A stretch of DNA of 64,000 bases, from positions 6,138,001 to 6,202,000 of the forward strand of contig NZ_CP011319.1 in NCBI RefSeq assembly GCF_001865675.1, written 5' to 3'. Under the pieces are notes generated by a model that made no database searches, was not told where the DNA came from, and worked only from the letters and a program-made list of their open reading frames with translations. Every line of letters starts with the position of its first letter. Positions within the stretch are counted from its first letter, which is position 1. Shown piece by piece: positions 9,609 through 16,650 of this stretch. Source of the DNA: Janthinobacterium sp. 1_2014MBL_MicDiv (GTDB lineage: Bacteria > Pseudomonadota > Gammaproteobacteria > Burkholderiales > Burkholderiaceae_D). The position numbers and the translations under genes were made by a program.

Positions 9609-10088
9609 TTAGAAGTGAAAATTAAAGAGAAAGAACAGGGCGATGCTCCACAGCAGCAGCACCAGGTGCGTCGTCTGCAAGCCTTCCTGCGCGATCCAGT
9701 AGCCGAACCACAGGCCGCCCAGGTGCATCAGCAGCAGGAAGGCGGCCATGGCGCACAGGGCCAGGTTCAGCCAGGGCAGTGCTTCGTCCAGGGAAGCGCC
9801 GAGCAACAGCGCCACGCCGGTCCAGGCGGCGATGGCGGCCAGCAGTTGCAGCGCCAGCACCGTCAGCAGGCTCAGGCGGTGCAGGAGCAGCGAAGTGAGC
9901 GCGCGGCGCAGCAGCGGCGTTTCGATGGTCGGATCCTGGCGCAGCGGGTCCATGCGCATGGTGTTGCCGATGGCCCAGACGGCGCCGTGGAAGGCGTGCA
10001 GGTTGTTGACGGTGGCCAGGCTCAGCCAGGTGGCCAGGCCGGTGGCGAGGATGGCGTGAAACAGCCAGATGGAGTGCTGCAGCTGCAT
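9609..10088 (-). CDS. DUF2165 family small integral membrane protein
   Basis: 159 aa with four hydrophobic segments and the DUF2165 pattern (ATGLATWLSLATVNNLHAFHG near the N-terminus, LHLGGLWFGYWIAQEG near the end). Function unknown. I placed the start at ATG 10088. A TTG at 10121 preceded by GAGGAG is an alternative that adds 11 residues. It lies directly upstream of, and in line with, the RND operon, and is divergent from the cysteine-containing regulator at 10212. It may be an accessory membrane component of the pump operon. Confidence 0.8.
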   Translation of the reverse strand: MQLQHSIWLFHAILATGLATWLSLATVNNLHAFHGAVWAIGNTMRMDPLRQDPTIETPLLRRALTSLLLHRLSLLTVLALQLLAAIAAWTGVALLLGASLDEALPWLNLALCAMAAFLLLMHLGGLWFGYWIAQEGLQTTHLVLLLWSIALFFLFNFHF

Positions 10089-10211
10089 GGTATTCCAGTC
10101 GAGAGAGTGTCTTGCCGGCAAGCAGACGTGGAAACTCCTCGACAGCGGGGAGCTACCGGCCTATTATGCAAGCAATTAGTTGGTTAACTGGTCCCATGAT
10201 AGTTGAGTGAA

Positions 10212-10871
10212 ATGAATTACACAAGTAAACGTTTGGATAATCAAGAGGCGCCGCAAACGACGGAGCGCATCCTGTATTTCATCAAGACCAAGGGTCCCGT
10301 CTCCACGGCCACCCTGGCCAAGACGCTGGACATGACGGGCGAGGCGGCGCGCCAGCAAGTGCAAAAGCTGGTGGCGGCCGGTCTCATCGAGGGGCGCCAG
10401 GAAGCGCAGGCGGGCGCCGGACGGCCGCGCCAGAACTGGGTCTTGACGGAGGCGGGCCATGCGCGCTTTCCCGACACGCATGCGCAGCTGACGATCAAGC
10501 TGATCGGTTCCGTGCGCCAGCTGTTCGGCGAGGCGGGGCTGGACAAGCTGATCACCCAGCGCGAAGAGGAAAGCCGCGGCGCGTATGCCTTGGCGTGCTG
10601 GGCGCCGGACTTGCCCACGCGGCTGCGACAGCTGGCGGCCGTGCGCGACGAAGAGGGCTATATGGCGCGCGTGGAGGAAGACGGCGAAGACTGGCTGCTG
10701 ATCGAAGACCATTGCCCCATCTGCGCCGCCGCGCGCACCTGCCAGGGCTTTTGCCGCTCCGAACTCCAGCTGTTCCAGGAAGTGGTGGGGCCGGGCGCGA
10801 CCATCGTGCGCGAGCAGCATGTATTGACGAATGCGATGCGCTGCATCTACCGCATTTCTACCGTGTCTTGA
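10212..10871 (+). CDS. HTH regulator with C-terminal cysteine cluster (SufR/COG2345-like)
   Basis: 219 aa. Residues about 15-75 form a winged HTH (RILYFIKTKGPVSTATLAKT; EAARQQVQKLVAAGLIE). The C-terminal half carries HCPICAAARTCQGFCRSE, the spaced cysteine pattern seen in SufR-type [Fe-S] regulators and related DeoR/ArsR-like proteins. This suggests iron-sulfur or metal/redox sensing. ATG 10212 is used; a TTG three codons upstream is possible. It is divergent from the DUF2165/RND genes, so those are the likely targets. Its 3' end overlaps the convergent MFS gene by 14 bases. Sensing mode is inference. Confidence 0.8.
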   Translation: MNYTSKRLDNQEAPQTTERILYFIKTKGPVSTATLAKTLDMTGEAARQQVQKLVAAGLIEGRQEAQAGAGRPRQNWVLTEAGHARFPDTHAQLTIKLIGSVRQLFGEAGLDKLITQREEESRGAYALACWAPDLPTRLRQLAAVRDEEGYMARVEEDGEDWLLIEDHCPICAAARTCQGFCRSELQLFQEVVGPGATIVREQHVLTNAMRCIYRISTVS

Positions 10872-12150
10872 GTGAAACCTTGGGAAACAGGGGCCGGGCC
10901 AGCAGCGCCACCAGGCCCGCCAGCCACCAGACGACGGACCAGTTGCTGGCCGCCAGCAGGTGGGGGATGGCGATGGGCGTGAGGAACAGGCCCACGTACA
11001 CGGCCGTGTTCGCCATGCCCAGGGCCGTGCCCGCGCTGGCCGCGCCAGCCAGCGTTGCCAGTTCCGTGTAGGCCACACCATGCCAGGCGGAAACGGCGAT
11101 GCCGGAGAGCGCCACGGCGGCCATCAGCAGCCAGCCCGGCGCCTGGCACGCGGCAGCAATGCCCAGCAGCACGAAGGTGGCCAGTGCCACCAGGGCCGAG
11201 CCGCGCAGGTAGGCGGGCCGGTTCGCATGGCGGTCCGTGTAGCGTCCACTCCAGATGCGCATCGCCATGGCGCCCGCCTGCAGGGCCACCATCACGGTCG
11301 TGATGGCCGCCAGGCCCAGGTGGCCATGGTCGTGCAGGAACACGGTGGCATAGCTGAGCACGGCAAACTGCGGCACGCACAGCAAGCCGATGGCGGCCAC
11401 CATGCGCCAGACTCCGCGGTTTTTGAGTGGACCTTGCAGCGGCGCCGCAGGCCTGGCATCAGACAGGCCCGTGGACGCGATGTGCGGGCCCGTGGCGGCC
11501 TCGGCAGAGAAATCGGGCTCATGCATCCACCGCCATGTAAAAAACGCTGACAGTGCGCATACGCAGGCCAGGGCGCCGAAGACGGGCATGAAGCCGTAGC
11601 GCGACGCCAGGTTGGGCAGGACGAGCGCGCCGAGGCCGCCGCCGAGCGGCACGGCTGTCTGGCGGATGCTCATGGCGAAACCGCGTTCGCCGGCGCCGAA
11701 CCAGCGCATCACGGCGCGGCCGCTGGCGCCGTTCACGCTGCCGCCCAGCACGCCGACTGCCGCCAACCCGGCCGCCAGCGCCCACAACGGCGGCACCGTG
11801 CCGTCAGCCGGCGTGATCCAGAAAAGCAGGGCCAGCAGCGCCAGCATGGTGCCCAGCAAGCCTGTCAGCAGCACGGGGCGGTCGCCCCAGCGGTCGGTGG
11901 CCATGCCCCACGGCAATTCAGACAGGGCCACGCCCAGGCCCATGGCGCCCAGCGCCACCCCCAGTTGCGTATTGCTCAGGTGATAGCCGCTGCGCAGCCA
12001 GATGGCCGTCGTGGGCATGCCGTTGGCGGCGGCGGAAAAGCTGGCGTTGGCGGCCACGCCGACGGCCAGCACCTTCCAGCGGTGCGCGGCGCCCAGGGCG
12101 GGGGCGGACAGATCGGATGGGGCGGCGGGGCAGGCAGTGCTCATGGTCAT
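10858..12150 (-). CDS. MFS transporter
   Basis: 430 aa with 12 predicted helices. ELPWGMATDRWGDRPVLL is the conserved loop 2-3 motif of the superfamily, and GFAMSIRQTAVPLGGGLGAL is a typical helix 5 region. The start is uncertain: ATG 12150 or 12144 fit the beginning of the hydrophilic leader (MSTACPAAPSD), and neither has a strong ribosome site. It is divergent from a LysR regulator 101 bp away, which probably controls it. Substrate unknown; it looks more like an aromatic/organic acid or cyanate-type carrier than a drug pump, but this is weak. Confidence 0.85.
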   Translation of the reverse strand: MTMSTACPAAPSDLSAPALGAAHRWKVLAVGVAANASFSAAANGMPTTAIWLRSGYHLSNTQLGVALGAMGLGVALSELPWGMATDRWGDRPVLLTGLLGTMLALLALLFWITPADGTVPPLWALAAGLAAVGVLGGSVNGASGRAVMRWFGAGERGFAMSIRQTAVPLGGGLGALVLPNLASRYGFMPVFGALACVCALSAFFTWRWMHEPDFSAEAATGPHIASTGLSDARPAAPLQGPLKNRGVWRMVAAIGLLCVPQFAVLSYATVFLHDHGHLGLAAITTVMVALQAGAMAMRIWSGRYTDRHANRPAYLRGSALVALATFVLLGIAAACQAPGWLLMAAVALSGIAVSAWHGVAYTELATLAGAASAGTALGMANTAVYVGLFLTPIAIPHLLAASNWSVVWWLAGLVALLARPLFPKVSLKTR

Positions 12151-12195
12151 TGAAGGATAGTGGTTGACCCTGACAGTGTTGCGCGCTACGATCAT

Positions 12196-12208
12196 TCTGA
12201 ATATCAGA
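12196..12208. promoter_or_regulatory. TCTGA-ATA-TCAGA dyad, possible LysR operator
   Basis: A 13-bp perfect dyad inside the 101-bp gap between the divergent MFS and LysR genes, flanked by ATT and AAT-like bases that extend it imperfectly. Its position 44 bp from the regulator start suits LysR autoregulation. No other support. Confidence 0.4.
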
Positions 12209-12251
12209 TAATTTACGATCCACCATCCCATAAAAGCGGACGATTTATGCC

Positions 12252-13151
12252 ATGAGCCTGCTCAATTTCGACATCGCCTTCCTGCGCAGCTATGTGGCCG
12301 GCGTCGAGCTGGGCAGCTTTGCCCGCGCGGCCGACAAGGTGGGCCGCTCCACTTCGGCCGTCAGCGCGCAGCTGAAAAAGCTCGAGGAGCAAGCGGGCCT
12401 GCCCCTGTTCCGCAAGGATGGCCGGGGACTGGCCCTGACGCCGGCCGGCGAAGTCCTGCTCGGCTATGCGCGCCGCTTGCTGGAACTCAATGACGAGGCG
12501 GCCGTTGCCTTGCGCGGCGTGGAGCTGGAAGGCTGGATCAAGCTGGGGCTGCAGGAGGATTTTGGCGAAGCGCTGCTGCCGGACGTGCTGGGCCGCTTTG
12601 CGCGCGCCCATCCGAAGGTGCGCATCGAAGCGCACGTGGCGCGCAACACGGAGCTGATGGAGCGGCTGGCCATGGGCCAGCTGGACCTGGCCCTGTTGTG
12701 GGGCGGCGCCTGCATCGCCGACGTGGCCGACTATCCGCTGCTGCAACGGCAACGCATCGCCGAGCCGGACATGCGCTGGATCGCCTCGTCCAGCCTGGCA
12801 TGGCGGCCCGACTCGGGCGAACCCTTGCCCTTGATTACGTTCGACCGCGAATGCCTGTTCCAGCGCTGCGCCACGCAGGCGCTGGACCGGGCCGGCATCG
12901 CCTGGCGCACGGCGTTTACCAGTCCCAGCCTGGCGGGCCTGTGGGCGGCCGCGGCGGCCGGGCTGGGCGTGACGGTACGCACCAGCCAGGGCTTGCCGTC
13001 CACCGTGCGCGCCCTCGACGAGGGGGAGGCCGGCTTGCCCGCCCTGCCCGCGCTGGCGCTGGAATTGCTGTATGGCGCCGCCACGCCCAGGCCGCCCGTC
13101 GAACGGCTGGCGGCCCTGATCGTCGCCTCGCTACAGGATGGCGACGCTTAA
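12252..13151 (+). CDS. LysR-family transcriptional regulator
   Basis: 299 aa. N-terminal HTH (FLRSYVAGVELGSFARAADKVG then STSAVSAQLKKLEEQ). The effector domain begins near residue 90 with the WIKLGLQEDFGEALLPDVLG strand-helix pair typical of the group. MGQLDLALLWGG marks the hinge region. Likely regulator of the divergent MFS transporter. Its 3' end overlaps the convergent SDR gene by four bases. Effector unknown. Confidence 0.9.
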   Translation: MSLLNFDIAFLRSYVAGVELGSFARAADKVGRSTSAVSAQLKKLEEQAGLPLFRKDGRGLALTPAGEVLLGYARRLLELNDEAAVALRGVELEGWIKLGLQEDFGEALLPDVLGRFARAHPKVRIEAHVARNTELMERLAMGQLDLALLWGGACIADVADYPLLQRQRIAEPDMRWIASSSLAWRPDSGEPLPLITFDRECLFQRCATQALDRAGIAWRTAFTSPSLAGLWAAAAAGLGVTVRTSQGLPSTVRALDEGEAGLPALPALALELLYGAATPRPPVERLAALIVASLQDGDA

Positions 13152-13900
13152 AACTCTTGCACCGTCGGGCGCAGCACGATTTCATTGATGCTCACGCCGT
13201 CCGGCTGCTCGATCGCATACGCGACGGCGCGGGCCACGGCGTCGGCGGGAATGGCTTGCTTGTAAAACTCTTGCAAGCCAGCCGCGCTTTCCGCGTGGCT
13301 GCTGCCGCCGGCCAGTTCCGTGTCCACGGCGCCCGGCAGGATGGTGGTGGTGCGGATGGTGCCGCCGCTGGCGGCCAGTTCATGGCGCAAGCCTTCCGAA
13401 ATGGCGCTGACGGCAAACTTGGTGCCGCTGTAGACGGTGCCGCCGGGGCTGAACACTTTCGCGCCCGCCACCGACGAGATGTTGATGAAGTGGCCGCTGT
13501 TTTGCGCGCGGAAATGCGGCAGGGCGGCGGCGATACCGTACAGCACGCCCTTGATGTTGATATCGATCATGCGCTCCCATTCCTCGACCTTCAGCGCGTC
13601 GATGGGGGCGATGGCCATCAGCCCCGCATTGTTGACCAGCACGTCGACCTTGCCGAACACGGCCAGCGCCGTGTCGATCAGGCGTTTGAGGTCGCCAGCC
13701 TGGGTCACGTCGGTCTGCACGACGGCCGCCTGGCCGCCGGCGGCCGTGATTTCCTCGGCGATGGTGTTGAGCAGATCCATGCGCCGTGCGCCGAGCACGA
13801 CGGAGGCGCCCAGTGCCGCCAGGTGGCGCGCGGTGGCTTCGCCCAGGCCGCTGCTGGCACCGGTGATGACGACGACTTTCCCTGCAATTGCTTGACTCAT
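13148..13900 (-). CDS. Short-chain dehydrogenase/reductase (classical SDR)
   Basis: 250 aa. The NAD(P)-binding motif is VVITGASSGLGEATAR at residues about 8-23. The NNAGLMA motif is near 90, the catalytic serine is in INISSVAGAKV, and the YSGTKFAVSA segment holds the catalytic Tyr-x-x-x-Lys. The start MSQAIAG has an AAGGA ribosome site. Sequence style matches the YdfG-like oxidoreductases common in proteobacteria, substrate unknown. It lies downstream of and in line with the methyltransferase, 166 bp away, so co-transcription is possible but not clear. Confidence 0.92.
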   Translation of the reverse strand: MSQAIAGKVVVITGASSGLGEATARHLAALGASVVLGARRMDLLNTIAEEITAAGGQAAVVQTDVTQAGDLKRLIDTALAVFGKVDVLVNNAGLMAIAPIDALKVEEWERMIDINIKGVLYGIAAALPHFRAQNSGHFINISSVAGAKVFSPGGTVYSGTKFAVSAISEGLRHELAASGGTIRTTTILPGAVDTELAGGSSHAESAAGLQEFYKQAIPADAVARAVAYAIEQPDGVSINEIVLRPTVQEF

Positions 13901-14052
13901 GATGGATTCCTTATGGAGGCAGCACCGTGCTGCGGATGACATCGATCGAGGATGCGAACGCCATGCGGCGTATCGCGCGCAGTGCGGCGGTACTGGCGAA
14001 CCAGGCATCGTCAGGAAGCGGCCACGCGGCAGGCATAGCTTAGCGTATTTGC

Positions 14053-14072
14053 TGCAATAATGATAATTATGC
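14053..14072. promoter_or_regulatory. Weak Fur-like AT-rich site
   Basis: An AT-rich island (ATAATGATAATTATG) straddles the stop codon of the methyltransferase, ahead of the SDR gene. It matches one half of a Fur box well and the other half poorly. It is noted because a good Fur box lies at the other end of the same gene. Confidence 0.25.
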
Positions 14073-15110
14073 GGTGTGCGCGATCAGTACCTGCACGGGC
14101 GCCATGGGGAAATCGCTGGCCTGGTATTGCTCGACGCGTGCAAAGCCGGCGTCGCGCACGTGCTGCGCCAATTCGCCCTGTCGCGTGACGGCGCGACCCA
14201 GCATGCGCATCGGCAAATAGTAGGGCAGCACCCGGGCCGCCGCTTCCGGCGTGGCGGCGATTTCCGCCTGCACGCACACGAGCACACCGCCCGGTTTCAG
14301 CGCCGCGCGCATCTTGCGCAAGGCCGCTGGCATGTCGGGCACGAAGTGCAGCACGGACGAGCACCAGATGAGGTCGTAGCCGCCGCCGATGTCGTCGCTC
14401 GCCAGGTCGCCGCCCAGGGTCTCGAGGCGTTCAGATAGTTGCGCGTGAGCGATATTCGCGGCCGCCACGGCCACGGTTTCAGGCCAGTCGAAGACGCAGC
14501 CGCGCAGGCCGGCGTGGGCTTGCGCCAGCGCAATGGCAACCCAGCCGGGACCGCCGCCGAGGTCGAGCAGGCGCAATGGTGTCGCGCCTGCCGCAAATGG
14601 CGCGATGCGCTGCATCACGGACAGGGCCGCGCGCATGGTGACGGCGCGCTGCTCCTGGCCGATTTGCTGCTGCGCGGCGGCGGCCCAGTTGACGCCAGTG
14701 GCCGTGCGGTAGGGCGCCACCTTGCCGCCGTCGCGCACGAGGGGGCCCAGCTGCGTGGCGAAATGGCGCAGCGCATGCAGCCGGTACAGCCAGGCATCGC
14801 CGCAAAAGGCGGCCGAGGAGCGGCAGAAATATTGCAAGGTGGTGGCCGCGCAGCGGTAGCTGGCCGCGGTATCGCCGGCGCTGGGGGCCACGCCGCGCTC
14901 GAGCACCTGCATGCTCCACAGTAATTCCAGCAGCAGCGCCGTGTGCGGCGCATGCAGCGACAAGGTCTCGGCCAGCTGCGCCGGCGTGTGCGGCGTCGCC
15001 AGCACCTCGAAAATACCGAGTTCCAGGGCGGCGGCCAGCGCATCGGCCTGGATGGGCGCGACGGCCAGGTCCCAATACGGTTGCAAGGCGTGCTGTGAGG
15101 TGAACGACAT
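14067..15110 (-). CDS. SAM-dependent O-methyltransferase (Methyltransf_2 / acetylserotonin-type)
   Basis: 347 aa. An N-terminal winged-helix dimerisation domain (ALAAALELGIFEVLATPHTPA; residues about 15-100) is followed by a class I methyltransferase fold with the SAM-binding loop LLDLGGGPGWVAIALA near residue 180. The later GGGYDLIWCSSVLHFVPD segment is typical of small-molecule O-methyltransferases. ATG 15110 has an AGGAAG ribosome site. It is transcribed away from an AraC regulator, with a Fur box between them, so iron-repressed expression is likely. Such enzymes modify phenolic or quinone-like metabolites; the substrate here is unknown. Confidence 0.85.
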   Translation of the reverse strand: MSFTSQHALQPYWDLAVAPIQADALAAALELGIFEVLATPHTPAQLAETLSLHAPHTALLLELLWSMQVLERGVAPSAGDTAASYRCAATTLQYFCRSSAAFCGDAWLYRLHALRHFATQLGPLVRDGGKVAPYRTATGVNWAAAAQQQIGQEQRAVTMRAALSVMQRIAPFAAGATPLRLLDLGGGPGWVAIALAQAHAGLRGCVFDWPETVAVAAANIAHAQLSERLETLGGDLASDDIGGGYDLIWCSSVLHFVPDMPAALRKMRAALKPGGVLVCVQAEIAATPEAAARVLPYYLPMRMLGRAVTRQGELAQHVRDAGFARVEQYQASDFPMAPVQVLIAHTA

Positions 15111-15156
15111 GGTGCTTCCTTTCGATATGGTGGGCATGCCGCTCATTTTATGCAAC

Positions 15157-15175
15157 AATGAGAATAATTATCATT
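15157..15175. promoter_or_regulatory. Fur box shared by methyltransferase and AraC regulator
   Basis: TGAGAAT-A-ATTATCA is a 7-1-7 Fur dyad with a single mismatch between the arms, and fits the 19-bp consensus closely. It sits 47 bp from the methyltransferase start and 65 bp from the regulator start, in the only gap between these divergent genes, so one Fur dimer pair could repress both. Confidence 0.7.
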
Positions 15176-15239
15176 TGCATTTGTGTGCGAAACGGCGCAT
15201 TTCGTCTGCGCGACGGCGCACCAGGACAGGGGGGAAGCG

Positions 15240-16130
15240 ATGATGGAACACGACAGGGAAGCGGCTGGCTGGACGCGGCGCCAGCTGGATCCGGGGATGG
15301 GTGCCTGCCGCGCCGACCAGCGGCAGGTGGATGACGGCTTGCTGCTCGTGCATTCCGACTACCGTCCGCGCCTGGCGCTCGTCGAACAGTCGAACCATGC
15401 CGATGCGGGCGGCCTCGTGATCACCATCGGCCTCGAAGGCGCGTCCGCCTACGCCACGCGCGATGGCGGGCAATTGCGTTTCCAGGGCGGCCATACGACG
15501 GTGACGGTGTTTCGCCATACGCGCGGCGAGCGCCGTTTCGAGGCGAAGCACAGGGCGGCGCAATTGCGCGTGCTGGTCGACGAGCACGCGCTGGCGCGCT
15601 ATTGGCAGCCGGGACTGTCTTCGCTGCTGCCCCACGGCGGCGCGCGCCAGCTGGCGCATGCGGCCACCACGGCTGCCTCCGCACTGCACGCCCGCTCGCT
15701 GCTGCGCGCGACGGACCCGCTGGCCGTGCATATCGGCGTGCTCAGTCTGTTGGCGGAGCAGCTGGAAGCCTTGCGCCCGGCGCCCGTGCGCGTGCCGCGC
15801 TGGCGCGAGGACGATATCGCCCGGCTCGAGCGCGCATATGCGCTGATGCAGGAGCAGATGGCGCAGGAACTCACGCTCGCTTACCTGTGCGCGCAAGTGG
15901 GCCTGAGCTTGTTCAAGCTCAAGCAGGGGTGGCGCTACCGTTACAACGACAGTCCGCAGCGCACCCTGCTGGCGCTGCGCATGCAGCGGGCCAAGTTGCT
16001 ATTGGAAAATGGTTACCAGGTGGCGCAGGCGGGCTGGCAAACGGGCTATCGCCACCCTGCCAATTTCAGCACCGCCTTTGCGCGCTATTTCGGCTATACG
16101 CCGAAGAGCGTGGGACGCGCGGGCACGTAA
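15240..16130 (+). CDS. AraC-family regulator, PchR/siderophore-regulator type
   Basis: 296 aa from ATG 15240 (or the adjacent ATG), preceded by AGGGGGGAAG. The N-terminal effector domain lacks an obvious cupin. The C-terminal 100 residues hold both AraC helix-turn-helix units (LAYLCAQVGLSLFKLKQGWR and the GWQTGYRHPANFSTAFARYFG signature). The GLSLFKLKQGWR form, in place of the more usual S-x-x-x-L-x-R-x-F, is the one seen in PchR/YbtA/AlcR siderophore regulators. Together with the Fur box, this suggests an iron-linked activator. No siderophore genes are in the window. Confidence 0.85.
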   Translation: MMEHDREAAGWTRRQLDPGMGACRADQRQVDDGLLLVHSDYRPRLALVEQSNHADAGGLVITIGLEGASAYATRDGGQLRFQGGHTTVTVFRHTRGERRFEAKHRAAQLRVLVDEHALARYWQPGLSSLLPHGGARQLAHAATTAASALHARSLLRATDPLAVHIGVLSLLAEQLEALRPAPVRVPRWREDDIARLERAYALMQEQMAQELTLAYLCAQVGLSLFKLKQGWRYRYNDSPQRTLLALRMQRAKLLLENGYQVAQAGWQTGYRHPANFSTAFARYFGYTPKSVGRAGT

Positions 16131-16182
16131 AAAGCCGGTGTAGAATCGGCGGGCAGCATTTTTCATCTCACCTCAAGGAGAC

Positions 16183-16590
16183 ATGATGGCCCGTAAAATC
16201 TTTGTCAATCTGCCCGTGCAGTCGCTCGAGCGTTCCGTGGCGTTTTTCACGGCGCTGGGCTTCAGTTTCAACGCCCATTTCACCGATGAAACGGCGACGT
16301 GCATGATCGTTGCCGACGATATCTTTGTCATGTTGCTGACAGAAGATAAGTTCAGACAATTCACGCCCAAGCAGCTGTGTGATACCAAGGTGGCGACGGA
16401 AGTGCTGGTGTGCCTGTCGGCCGAGAGGCGCGGCGAAGTCGATGAGCTGGTGGCGAAGGCCGTCAAGGCGGGCGGCAGCATCTACAAGGAGCCCATCGAT
16501 TTCGGCTTCATGTATGGCCACAGCTTCCAGGACCCGGATGGGCACCAGTGGGAACTGATGTACATGGAGCCGAGCGCAATACCGCAATAG
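16183..16590 (+). CDS. VOC-family (glyoxalase/dioxygenase-like) protein
   Basis: 135 aa with the paired beta-alpha-beta units of the vicinal oxygen chelate fold: KIFVNLPVQSLERSVAFFTALGF at the start and FGFMYGHSFQDPDGHQWELMYM at the end. The ending is characteristic of the YaeR/PhnB-like group that often binds a divalent metal. Good ribosome site (AAGGAG, 5-8 bp from the double ATG). Function unknown; monocistronic between the AraC gene and a REP-like repeat. Confidence 0.85.
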   Translation: MMARKIFVNLPVQSLERSVAFFTALGFSFNAHFTDETATCMIVADDIFVMLLTEDKFRQFTPKQLCDTKVATEVLVCLSAERRGEVDELVAKAVKAGGSIYKEPIDFGFMYGHSFQDPDGHQWELMYMEPSAIPQ

Positions 16591-16596
16591 CGGCGC

Positions 16597-16633
16597 AGGT
16601 CGGATTAGCGGCGGCGCGCCGCGTAATCCGACA
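16597..16633. repeat. REP-like palindrome (single unit)
   Basis: AGGTCGGATTAGCGGCGG and its near-inverse (CCGCGTAATCCGACA) form a stem just after the VOC stop codon. The same GGTCGGATTA...TAATCCGAC core occurs twice at 30746-30839, so this is a dispersed intergenic repeat. It could also act as a transcription-ending or mRNA-stabilising hairpin between the converging VOC and M16 genes. Confidence 0.7.
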
Positions 16634-16650
16634 TGATTCGCCTGGCCAGT

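Noticed and set aside
14053..14072. A second strong Fur box controlling the SDR gene
   Set aside because: Only one arm matches; it overlaps a stop codon and is about 150 bp from the SDR start. Kept as a weak site only.
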